Below are positions 38,399-46,668 of a stretch of 64,000 bases of DNA, in pieces. The notes under the pieces were generated by a model. That model was not told the DNA's origin. It did not search any database and saw only the letters and a program-made list of their open reading frames with translations. Position 1 is the first letter of the stretch. Each line of letters begins with the position of its first letter. This DNA comes from Shewanella denitrificans OS217 (GTDB taxonomy: Bacteria; Pseudomonadota; Gammaproteobacteria; Enterobacterales; Shewanellaceae), in NCBI RefSeq assembly GCF_000013765.1, contig NC_007954.1:2852001-2916000 (forward strand). Direction: 5' to 3'. Position numbers and translations under genes: made by a program.

Positions 38399-40864
38399 CT
38401 AAAGTAACGGTAGTTGATTGGATGTGAATTCAATAAAACTGCGGTTTAATAAACCTAAGATGGGCTCTGCGATGGGTTGAATTTGTTTTTCTATATAATA
38501 GTCATAATCATAATCAAGCTTTGCACTTTGTATGACGCGTGCACCTTGTTTAGTCATCACGTATTCGACATTGGCTCCTTTACGGCCAAATGACTCATCA
38601 CCCGTCGCCGCACATCGTAATGCTGCCGCTTTAACATGAGGAGACGATTTAGCGGTGTAATCTTCGATGTTACGTTTAAGGCGTTTCCTAAATACTAACT
38701 CAGAATTTCGCAGCCCTTGTTTTAAAGCATCGAGCTCTTGTTCAATAAAATTGACCGGGTCTTCGCCTGTAAATAATTTTTCATAAAGAAGGTATTGAAT
38801 ACGACGGGCAATTGGGCTCCAGTCACTTCTTACTTGTTCCATACCTTTAAATACTAAGCTCATTTCACCTTGCTCATTCACTTTAGCACCAACGTAACGC
38901 TTTTTACTGCCCTCCTCTGATCCTCTTAAGGTTGGCATCACAAATTGGCTGTAATGGGTTTCAAACTCAAGCTCTAAGAAGCTTTCAATGTTAAATTCCT
39001 CAGCGCACTTTTGTTGCCATTGTTGGGTGATTTGCCTGGCAATATTTAGTCCAAATTCGTTAATGTTATTAATGTCATGGTTTTCACCTAGCCAGACAAA
39101 GGTTGAATCTGTGTCACCATAGATGACTTGATAACCCAAGTCTTCTATCCAGCGCCGTGTTTGCTTCATTATTTCATGGCCGCGCATGGTAATGGAGCTT
39201 GCAAGTTTTGCGTCGTGAAATACACAGCCCTTCGATCCTAATACCCCATAGAGTGAATTCATGATGATTTTAATGGCATGGGATAACGGGTTATTCTTAT
39301 CAAGTTTTGCTAACTCTCGCTGCGCCGCTAAGGACGCAATTAATGTCGGCAGTATAGGTGACTCTCGGCTAAAGCTTGCCCCTAAAAAACCGGGGACGGT
39401 TTGCTCTGGGCGTTCCTGCATCCCAGTAACAAGCCCCTTAGGGTCAATCAAAAAGGTGCGAATAATCGAAGGGTAAAGACTTTTAAAATCCAGTACTAAT
39501 ACATCTTTATAAAATCCTGGTACTGAATCCATCACATAGCCGCCGGGGCTTTCAATACCTTGACTCGATGCAATGCTTGGCGCCACAAAGCCGTGACGAT
39601 GAAGATGAGGTAAATAAAGATGATTAAAGGCGGCAATGGAGGCGCCGACTCGGCCAAATTCAAGCCCTGTTAACTTAGCACGCTCTAGTGCAAACGCTAA
39701 CAGCTCTGTTTTGGCGAAAATATCCCACACTAAGCGGCAATCGGTAATATTGTATTGGGCCAATGCCTGTTTATTGTTTTGAAATAAATCGGTTATCTCC
39801 CCTGCTCGGTTCTCCACATGATCTATCGCTTTACCTTCTTTAAGTAGCGCTTGGGAGACAAACTCTAGAGAATAACGTTCAAACTGATAGAAAGCCGCTT
39901 TTAGCCAATCTATGCCATCCAGCACCACTCTTCCTGGTAGCGACAAGGTCTCGGGCCTAAATTTATCGGCAACCTTCCAACTTAAAGCTTGACCATGACG
40001 ACCAAAGGCGGGGGTAATGCCAAGCGCTAAGCAGCGCCGATATAACAGCGCTAAATCGAAGGTCACCACGGCCCAGCCGATGATCACATCGGGATCGTAC
40101 TCAGCAAACCAAGTAATGAGCCTCAAAATAAGTGCACGCTCATCATTGACCCACTCTATCCATGGATTAGCATCCGCTTGGGCCTCACCTATCATAATCA
40201 CTTTTTGGTAAGGTGCCCCGTTGTCATCACCATTTTTGTCACCATAAAGACCAACGGAATACAGCTCCCCTGACATGGCACATTCAAAATCCAGTGAAAT
40301 CATAGATAGCGTTACGTCAACGTCGGCCTTACGCGCTCGCGTTAATGCAAGTTGTGGCAGTTCATTCACCCTATGAGTCTTCAAGAATGGCACTCCTGAA
40401 ATATCTTCTGCGTATTTTTGCTCTAGGCTCGAATTTTCATTGCCATCTAGCCAATATCCTAAGAACTCTGCGTCTAATGCAATGAAACGTTCAATTAAAA
40501 AGCGCTGCTCAGTTTTAATATCGCTTTCAAATAGCGGTATGCCTCTATCCTGTGCGATACGAATAACCAGCCTAAGCTGCTTGACTGTGTTTAAGTAAAT
40601 GCAAGCAAGTGGCTCATGATGAAAGCTTTTAAGCTTAATATTAGCTAACCGATACTGGCCATAGAGCTGCCCCGCTAACAATTGTTCTAATGTTTGTAGA
40701 TCCGTTTGCCGGCAAAAACAAATCACTTCGGCGTTATCTAATTCAATAAGCGCAGGGCCTTGCTGCGTCTTAATAAAATACTGCAGCACAGTTCGCCCCT
40801 CACGATACAAGGTATGGCGAGTGAGAATACGGCCTTTCACGCTAGAGAGTGCTTGAGATGACAT
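38399..40864 (-). CDS. polB: DNA polymerase II (family B)
   Basis: 821-aa polymerase, somewhat longer than E. coli PolB (783). Polymerase motifs are all present: A DFKSLYPSIIRTF, B KIIMNSLYGVLGS, and C YGDTDSTF with both catalytic Asp. The exonuclease domain has Exo I SLDFECA and Exo III YNITDCRLVWD. Exo II reads GWAVVTFDL, where the usual Asn (E. coli GWNVVQFDL) is Ala. It acts in replication restart and translesion synthesis. Divergent from dinG; a LexA box in the shared region lies nearer dinG. Confidence 0.95.
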   Translation of the reverse strand: MSSQALSSVKGRILTRHTLYREGRTVLQYFIKTQQGPALIELDNAEVICFCRQTDLQTLEQLLAGQLYGQYRLANIKLKSFHHEPLACIYLNTVKQLRLVIRIAQDRGIPLFESDIKTEQRFLIERFIALDAEFLGYWLDGNENSSLEQKYAEDISGVPFLKTHRVNELPQLALTRARKADVDVTLSMISLDFECAMSGELYSVGLYGDKNGDDNGAPYQKVIMIGEAQADANPWIEWVNDERALILRLITWFAEYDPDVIIGWAVVTFDLALLYRRCLALGITPAFGRHGQALSWKVADKFRPETLSLPGRVVLDGIDWLKAAFYQFERYSLEFVSQALLKEGKAIDHVENRAGEITDLFQNNKQALAQYNITDCRLVWDIFAKTELLAFALERAKLTGLEFGRVGASIAAFNHLYLPHLHRHGFVAPSIASSQGIESPGGYVMDSVPGFYKDVLVLDFKSLYPSIIRTFLIDPKGLVTGMQERPEQTVPGFLGASFSRESPILPTLIASLAAQRELAKLDKNNPLSHAIKIIMNSLYGVLGSKGCVFHDAKLASSITMRGHEIMKQTRRWIEDLGYQVIYGDTDSTFVWLGENHDINNINEFGLNIARQITQQWQQKCAEEFNIESFLELEFETHYSQFVMPTLRGSEEGSKKRYVGAKVNEQGEMSLVFKGMEQVRSDWSPIARRIQYLLYEKLFTGEDPVNFIEQELDALKQGLRNSELVFRKRLKRNIEDYTAKSSPHVKAAALRCAATGDESFGRKGANVEYVMTKQGARVIQSAKLDYDYDYYIEKQIQPIAEPILGLLNRSFIEFTSNQLPLL

Positions 40865-40871
40865 AGTGTTC

Positions 40872-40930
40872 TTATTGATGAGTTAATGCTCTTTTTGATG
40901 AATTAGTGCCTTATTGATGATTTAGTGCTC
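40872..40930. repeat. Three imperfect tandem repeats in the polB leader
   Basis: About 20-bp units TTATTGATGAGTTAATGCTC, TTTTTGATGAATTAGTGCC and TTATTGATGATTTAGTGCTC, ending 8 bp before the polB ATG on the minus strand. They would be transcribed as GAGCACTAAATCATCAA-type repeats covering the ribosome binding area. Confidence 0.7.
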
Positions 40931-41101
40931 ATATTTCAGAAATTGTCACTAATCGTTCGCATAGGCAATTTACTGTGGGCAGTTAATAAACTATTCACCT
41001 GCAAACGCCCATGGAGCCAGCTCTTGTATGCCATGTGGATAAGGTAAAACTCAAGGTCTTAATCTTTATTGTGCTTATATTGTTCTTAGGCGGCCAATTC
41101 A

Positions 41102-41117
41102 CTGTTATTATGTACAG
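41102..41117 (+). promoter_or_regulatory. LexA (SOS) box upstream of dinG
   Basis: CTGTTATTATGTACAG fits the LexA consensus CTGT-N8-ACAG exactly, with an AT-rich centre. It lies 35 bp before the dinG ATG and would block that promoter. It is about 240 bp from polB, another known SOS gene. Confidence 0.8.
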
Positions 41118-41151
41118 CATAAGTCAGTTAATAAAGAATTAATACTTAAGC

Positions 41152-43227
41152 ATGCTATCGGATAAGATAAAGACCCAGATCCGCACCATTTATAAAGGCA
41201 TAGCCACGGCTATGCCTCAATTTCGCTCACGACGCGAGCAAAACTTCATGGTGGCCGAGATCTCTAAAACCTTAGCCGGTGAGTATGATAAAGACAGGCG
41301 CATTATAGTGGTTGAAGCCGGTACGGGTATTGGTAAGTCGTTATCTTATCTGCTTGGCAGCATACCGCTGGCTGTAGGTAACAAGAAGAAAGTCTGTATC
41401 GCCACCGCCACAGTCGCACTGCAAGAGCAGCTGCTTCATAAAGACTTGCCGTTCTTTTTAGCCAATTCAGCTATCGATTTTAAATTTGGCTTAGTCAAGG
41501 GTCGCCAACGCTATGTGTGCTTGGCCAAACTCGAGGCCATGCTAGGCAATCAAGACGGCGCGCAAATGGCCATGTGGCAAACCAAGCCAGATAAAAGCCA
41601 AGTGGAAGCTTTAGGCCAGTTACACGAGGATTATCATAAGAAGCGCTGGAATGGTGAGCTCGATACCCTTAAAACCCCTATCCCAGACTTTTTATGGCAG
41701 CAAGTTTGCTGTGATAAACACAGCTGCCATCGCCAAGTGGCAAGCCATCATAACTGCCCTTTTCATAAGGCGCGGGAAGATGTAGAAACCTGGGACGTAC
41801 TTATCGTCAACCACAGCCTATTGTTTGCGGACTTAGAGTTAGGCGGCGGCGTTATCTTGCCAGATCCCGAAGACATGTTTTATGTCATCGATGAGGCCCA
41901 CCATTTACCCATAGTCGCAAGGGACTTTTCCAGCGCACAGGCTACCTTAAGAGGCGCCAGCGATTGGTTAGATAAAGCGTCAAAGACCTGTAGCAAGCTG
42001 CAAAACCAGCTCAAAACCACGCATATCATTGCGCCAGTACAAGCCATGCTGGATCATATTTCAGAGCTCATTGCTTTGCTCAATCAAGTGGCGCATTTTT
42101 GTGATACTCAGCCGCAACAATTTGCCAATCCTGAAGTAAGAATGCGTTTCGAGCACGGTAAATTACCCCAAGCCTTACTTATTCAAGCAGAAAACTTAGC
42201 CATTGCGGCCAATCAAGGGCTAAAGCAATTCACTAAAATCCAATCTGTGCTCAGTGAGGCCATTAAAGATGGGGAAGTGCCCAAACATCAAGCCGAAGCC
42301 TTGTTGTCAGAAACGGGTTTCATTTTGCAACGTTTAGAAAATCTGCAAAAGCTGTGGAAGATGATGGCGAAAGAAGACAGCAGCAAAGGCGCCCCCATGG
42401 CCAGATGGGCCGAGCTCATCACAGGCAAGCAGCAAGATTACTTATTTTGCGCCTCCCCCATCGAAGTCGGTTTTATGCTTGAGTCCATGTTGTGGCAAAA
42501 AGCCGCCGGTGTGGTACTTTGCAGCGCAACCTTAAGGGCATTGAATAATTTTAACCATTTTGCCCACCAAGTGGGCTTAAGTATCAATGATGGGAGCCGT
42601 TTTTTGGCTTTGCAATCCCCCTTTGATTATGAAAACAACGCCACTTTATTTATCCCTAAGATGCGCAACGAGCCCACGGATGATGACTACACCCAAGAGT
42701 TAGCCGAACAAATTCTTGCGCTAATTGAAGGCGAGATGGCAAGTTTAGTGTTGTTTGCCTCTTATTGGCAGATGGAGAAAGTGGCCGAAATCGTCGAGAA
42801 AAAACTCGCCAAGGATGAGTTATTCATTCAAGGCACCGCCCCAAGACAGCAGATACTCGAGCAACATAAAGCCCGCTGCGATCAAAACCTGCCCAGTATT
42901 ATTTTCGGTACCGGCAGTTTCTCAGAAGGGTTAGACTTGCCAGGCGACTACTTAACCAATTTGATCATCACTAAACTGCCCTTTGCCGTGCCCACCTCTC
43001 CGGTGGAGCAAGCTCATGCCGAATACATTAAAATTAAAGGCGGTAATCCTTTCATGCAGCTCACCATACCGGATGCTTCAAGAAAATTGATCCAAAGTTG
43101 TGGTAGATTACTGCGCAAAGAGCAAGACTATGGCCGAGTCACTATCTTAGATAGACGCCTAGTGACCAAACGATATGGTCAATCACTGATAGATGCGCTA
43201 CCTCCTTTTCGCCGTGTCATTGAATAA
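41152..43227 (+). CDS. dinG: ATP-dependent DNA helicase DinG
   Basis: 691-aa XPD-like superfamily 2 helicase. Walker A is EAGTGIGKSLSYLLG (near residue 58) and Walker B is VIDEAHH. Between them lie the iron-sulfur cluster cysteines (YVCLAKLEAM, then CCDKHSCHRQVASHHNC). The C-terminal helicase domain shows VLCSATLR, GTGSFSEGLDLPG and QSCGRLLRKEQDYG. It unwinds 5'-3' and removes R-loops and D-loops. The LexA box fits its SOS control. Confidence 0.95.
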   Translation: MLSDKIKTQIRTIYKGIATAMPQFRSRREQNFMVAEISKTLAGEYDKDRRIIVVEAGTGIGKSLSYLLGSIPLAVGNKKKVCIATATVALQEQLLHKDLPFFLANSAIDFKFGLVKGRQRYVCLAKLEAMLGNQDGAQMAMWQTKPDKSQVEALGQLHEDYHKKRWNGELDTLKTPIPDFLWQQVCCDKHSCHRQVASHHNCPFHKAREDVETWDVLIVNHSLLFADLELGGGVILPDPEDMFYVIDEAHHLPIVARDFSSAQATLRGASDWLDKASKTCSKLQNQLKTTHIIAPVQAMLDHISELIALLNQVAHFCDTQPQQFANPEVRMRFEHGKLPQALLIQAENLAIAANQGLKQFTKIQSVLSEAIKDGEVPKHQAEALLSETGFILQRLENLQKLWKMMAKEDSSKGAPMARWAELITGKQQDYLFCASPIEVGFMLESMLWQKAAGVVLCSATLRALNNFNHFAHQVGLSINDGSRFLALQSPFDYENNATLFIPKMRNEPTDDDYTQELAEQILALIEGEMASLVLFASYWQMEKVAEIVEKKLAKDELFIQGTAPRQQILEQHKARCDQNLPSIIFGTGSFSEGLDLPGDYLTNLIITKLPFAVPTSPVEQAHAEYIKIKGGNPFMQLTIPDASRKLIQSCGRLLRKEQDYGRVTILDRRLVTKRYGQSLIDALPPFRRVIE

Positions 43228-43242
43228 TAGAGTAAAATAGAC

Positions 43243-44013
43243 GTGGAATTGTTATTAGAACCTAGCCATTGGGCCATGTTGGCATTAGTCGGCCTGTTTG
43301 CAGGGTTTATTGATGCCGTGGTTGGCGGTGGTGGACTGTTATCTATCCCCGCGTTATTGACCATAGGCATGCCGCCCCATATTGCCCTTGGCACTAATAA
43401 ACTGGCCGCATGCTTTGGATCATTTACCGCTAGCCTCACCTATTATAAGCAGCAGCTGTTTGTACCCTCATTCTGGTATCACAGTCTTGGGGCGACATTC
43501 ATCGGTGCCATCATTGGCACGCTAGCAGTATTTCTTGTTGACTCCCAATGGCTTGAGAAAATCTTGCCCATACTTATCATAGGCATCGCCCTTTACACTT
43601 TAGTCAGCCCTAAAGTCATGGATGCAAGTCAACAGGCACCTAAAATGCCAAGCTCAGCGGCAAAACAGTGGACGCAAGGTTTAGGCTTAGGGGCATATGA
43701 CGGTTTCGCAGGCCCAGGCATTGGCGCTTTTTGGACCTTATCCTCTATCAAACTGCACAAGTTACCTTTGCTCAATAGCTGTGGTCTAGCGCGAGCCATG
43801 ACGTCCATCAGTAATGCGACCGCACTAATATTGTTTGCCGCGTTAGGTCAGGTGCATTGGTTGCTCGGCCTTTGGATAGGCATTTGCATGATGGTAGGCG
43901 CTTACATTGGCGCCCATTCAGCCATTCGCTTCGGGGTGCCATTTATTAAACCCTTGTTTATTATTATGGTACTCGCCATGGGCGCAAACCTTACATGGAC
44001 GGCATGGCAATGA
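43243..44013 (+). CDS. TauE/SafE (TSUP) family membrane transporter
   Basis: 256-aa membrane protein with about eight helices. GLFAGFIDAVVGGGGLLSIPALL and GTNKLAACFGS are the TSUP signature. It probably exports or imports a sulfur-containing or organic anion; the substrate is unknown. The start is GTG at 43243, only 15 bp after dinG, with a weak ribosome binding site. It overlaps priC by 4 bp (ATGA). Confidence 0.88.
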   Translation: MELLLEPSHWAMLALVGLFAGFIDAVVGGGGLLSIPALLTIGMPPHIALGTNKLAACFGSFTASLTYYKQQLFVPSFWYHSLGATFIGAIIGTLAVFLVDSQWLEKILPILIIGIALYTLVSPKVMDASQQAPKMPSSAAKQWTQGLGLGAYDGFAGPGIGAFWTLSSIKLHKLPLLNSCGLARAMTSISNATALILFAALGQVHWLLGLWIGICMMVGAYIGAHSAIRFGVPFIKPLFIIMVLAMGANLTWTAWQ

Positions 44014-44672
44014 ACAACACCCAAGTGATTGCGAATTTAAGGGATAAACTTGCTCAGCTCGAGCAAGAAGTCCTGCAGCACGATGCCAATATCCCTGTGA
44101 GCCAAGGCAAGATGCTGCAAGATGTAGAGCGCTTTAACAATCAGCTGTTTATTCAACAAGGCGCTAAATTGGCGCCTTGTATCGAACAATTGCAGAAAAG
44201 TATTAATCAATTAGAAAAACAGCTGTCCCTTAAACTCGATACCCAGCTAATTACCCTCAGCTGCGAGCGTATTCAAGACAGATTTACCGCAGTTAAGCGC
44301 GCCTTGAACACCACAAATATCAATATCAAAACGGCTCAGCAACAAAAAAGCAGTAAGCGCGCTTTTTTTGCTAAACGACAACAGTCGACCCATGCCAGCA
44401 GTGGTTTTGGCTGGATTGCAGGCAATGTGATGCACAATAGCCATGAAATGTACGCCGAGCTAAATAAGCACTTAAATTGGGCAACAAAGATTGAGCAAAA
44501 AATTGCTCAAATGGAACTTAATCTGCCTTCTTGTCATCCAAATGAAAAAATTCAGTCACAAAATGACATCCTTTCTATGCACAAGCGCTTAGGTAAATGC
44601 CGACAAGCCATTAGCTATATCGAAGATAGGATCCAGTTTTTAGAACGACCTAACTACAGTCATAAACGTTAA
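44010..44672 (+). CDS. priC: Primosomal replication protein N'' (PriC)
   Basis: 220-aa mostly helical protein. The C-terminus MHKRLGKCRQAISYIEDRIQFLER parallels that of E. coli PriC, and the N-terminal half is coiled-coil rich. PriC reloads DnaB at stalled forks. The ATG at 44010 overlaps the upstream stop as ATGA, which indicates translational coupling; an earlier ATG at 43995 is less likely. Confidence 0.85.
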   Translation: MNNTQVIANLRDKLAQLEQEVLQHDANIPVSQGKMLQDVERFNNQLFIQQGAKLAPCIEQLQKSINQLEKQLSLKLDTQLITLSCERIQDRFTAVKRALNTTNINIKTAQQQKSSKRAFFAKRQQSTHASSGFGWIAGNVMHNSHEMYAELNKHLNWATKIEQKIAQMELNLPSCHPNEKIQSQNDILSMHKRLGKCRQAISYIEDRIQFLERPNYSHKR

Positions 44673-44681
44673 GGAGCAAGA

Positions 44682-45386
44682 ATGAAACTTTTTCAAACCG
44701 CCAGTGCTTTGCTGATCTTAGCCACGTCATCGGCAGTGTTCGCGGCCAATTTAACGATTCCTATGTCCTTTGAATATTTGGCATTGGACGGTAAAAGCAT
44801 AGCAACAAATAAATTTACCCATCAAAAAGATTTAGCTTTGACCCCTGGCAGTCACAAAATCGCCCTTCGCTACCATGACATCATCGAAGATGACTACAGC
44901 GACAGCCAAAGCTTTGTCAAATCGGCCCCCATGATCATCACCTTGATGGTGGATGAGGGGCAGCAGTATGAATTAGTGCCCATAAAAAGCCCGGCTAATA
45001 ATCCAAAAATGTATGCTAAAGCCCCCAAAATCAGCATCACACGTCAAGATAAACAGCCGGTTGAATTCTCAATGATTCAAACTCAAATTGAGGAGCGCTC
45101 TTTTTTTGGCGAGCTTTTTGCTAATAAATCTGAACCTGTCATTGCAAGCTCGACTCAAAATCTTGCTGCAATAGCGCCGCCAGAGACAAAAACACGCCTT
45201 GCCACTGCGCCTAAAGCCGCTGCAGAGCTCACCTCCTCAGTCAAAGCCAGCGAAGCTCAACCAACGGCTTCAGTGCCTGAGTCGTCCCCAGAACAACACG
45301 CACAAAAAATGCTGCAGTATTGGTGGCTGCAAGCCGATGATAAAACCCGTAGAGAATTTATGGGCTGGGCAATCAAGCAGCTGTAA
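44682..45386 (+). CDS. DUF2057 family exported protein
   Basis: 234-aa protein with a clean signal peptide (ALLILATSSAVFA, cleavage about residue 22). The mature N-terminal 110 residues (TIPMSFEYLALDGK, LTPGSHKIALRYHDIIEDDY) match the DUF2057 (YccT-like) fold. A Thr/Ser/Pro/Ala-rich low-complexity region follows, then a conserved-looking tail MLQYWWLQADDKTRREFMGW. The function is unknown. AAGGAG before the ATG; 9 bp after priC, same operon. Confidence 0.82.
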   Translation: MKLFQTASALLILATSSAVFAANLTIPMSFEYLALDGKSIATNKFTHQKDLALTPGSHKIALRYHDIIEDDYSDSQSFVKSAPMIITLMVDEGQQYELVPIKSPANNPKMYAKAPKISITRQDKQPVEFSMIQTQIEERSFFGELFANKSEPVIASSTQNLAAIAPPETKTRLATAPKAAAELTSSVKASEAQPTASVPESSPEQHAQKMLQYWWLQADDKTRREFMGWAIKQL

Positions 45387-45419
45387 CTGTACTTAAGTTT
45401 TAAATCTCACTATTCTTGG

Positions 45420-45448
45420 TGTTCCCTACTCAGACTTGAGTAGGGAAC
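45420..45448 (+). terminator. Hairpin after the dinG-priC-DUF2057 operon
   Basis: 12-bp perfect stem GTTCCCTACTCA/TGAGTAGGGAAC with a short loop, 35 bp past the stop. There is no immediate U run, so termination is likely but not certain. Confidence 0.55.
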
Positions 45449-45678
45449 CGCCTCAAAACCATTCTTTTTTAAGCGATTGTGAAAAAATTCGACTAGTATT
45501 AATTTCGATAATATCCTGACAATCAAACGAACATTAACGCCATCGTCTTTCCACACTTTAGCTCAAAGGGTATCTCAAGCTATCACTAACCTGAAGCCTG
45601 AGGCTGTTTCACTGCTGACGTTGCGATAATTACGTTCATTGATTACATTTACTAAAACCTTTGTCTTTGGAGCACAAG

Positions 45679-46023
45679 ATGCAACTAGAAATTCGAAATT
45701 ATTATGAAGTGCTATTAATGGAAATGTTAAGAGATGAAGGTTTGATGGATGAATTATCTGAAGAGTATTTGGCCGATCTCTGCTGTGTCACTCTCAATCA
45801 ACTCCCAGTACGCTATGTTAGGCACTTAGTGGATACCTATTTCTTCGAAGATTTCAGTGAACTGCAAACCATGAAACGAGAAATTCAAGATTCATTAGAA
45901 CGGGCAAGAACCTTCTTAAAAGCCAATGCATTAAGGCGAGTTCAAGAAGAACAAGCAGTGCAACAAAGACAAGCTGTAGAACAAACACAACTAAAAAACG
46001 AAAGCAGTGAAAGCACAGATTGA
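45679..46023 (+). CDS. ComFB-like protein
   Basis: 114-aa protein. IRNYYEVLLMEML, CCVTLNQLPVRYVRH (Cys, then LNxLPxRYV) match the late-competence ComFB family, members of which have been linked to cyclic dinucleotide binding in cyanobacteria and Bacillus. The C-terminal third is charged and Gln-rich, probably a helix. The ATG at 45679 with GGAG six bases before is chosen over TTG at 45661. Confidence 0.78.
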   Translation: MQLEIRNYYEVLLMEMLRDEGLMDELSEEYLADLCCVTLNQLPVRYVRHLVDTYFFEDFSELQTMKREIQDSLERARTFLKANALRRVQEEQAVQQRQAVEQTQLKNESSESTD

Positions 46024-46112
46024 TTCGAAAACGAGTGATTTACAGGCAAGAGTAAAGTATTGATGGTGCTAGTGCTGAGCTAGTGCTGGAACATTTACTA
46101 CTGGGGGGGAGT

Positions 46113-46219
46113 TTGGAGGCTCCCCTAGAGCCGACACCCCGGCACACGAGTCGCTTGCTGCGGTTGCTCCCTTCCGGGCCTGGCCGAGTTCACAAGTTAT
46201 CATTGCGGGGGGACCCTAG
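46113..46219 (-). ncRNA. ffs: 4.5S RNA, the signal recognition particle RNA
   Basis: The minus strand reads GGCCAGGCCCGGAAGGGAGC and then AACCGCAGCAAGCG, the conserved SRP helix 8 tip with its GGAA tetraloop, followed by CTCGTGTGCCGGGGTG, the other side of the stem. The ends GGGTCCCC and GGGGAGCC pair. It binds Ffh in co-translational membrane targeting. Ends are approximate. The rest of the 46024-46668 gap shows no other gene. Confidence 0.93.
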
Positions 46220-46668
46220 GGTCACCATAGATTTCTTAGTAAAGATATTTTGATATCTTGCGCTTAGTCTATCTTTGTAAAACGCTATTACTTAAGAACG
46301 GGGCGATTATCCCCCAAGGGGCTGCTTAGTTCAAGCCTTTATCTTCAAAGCCTAGCAATGGATGACTCAACTGCTTAATCGTTATTCAACTATGCACAAA
46401 TCCGCACCTTATGAGGATTATTTCGCCTCAATTGATGATTTACCTTGCCAACACCAAGCATTAACATTACATTAACAATGTGAATTTGCTTGTGATTTTA
46501 GGGGCAAAAGGAACTTGCCCTCATTTTCACAGCAATATGCCCCCGAACGGCTCCGCACTACCATTAACACTTGATGCAAAATCTAGCTTGCAGTAAAGTT
46601 AGCAACCTTATTATTGCCATAAGCATACCATTGACACTAAGCTGTCTATTTTCGGCAATTCTTTCATC

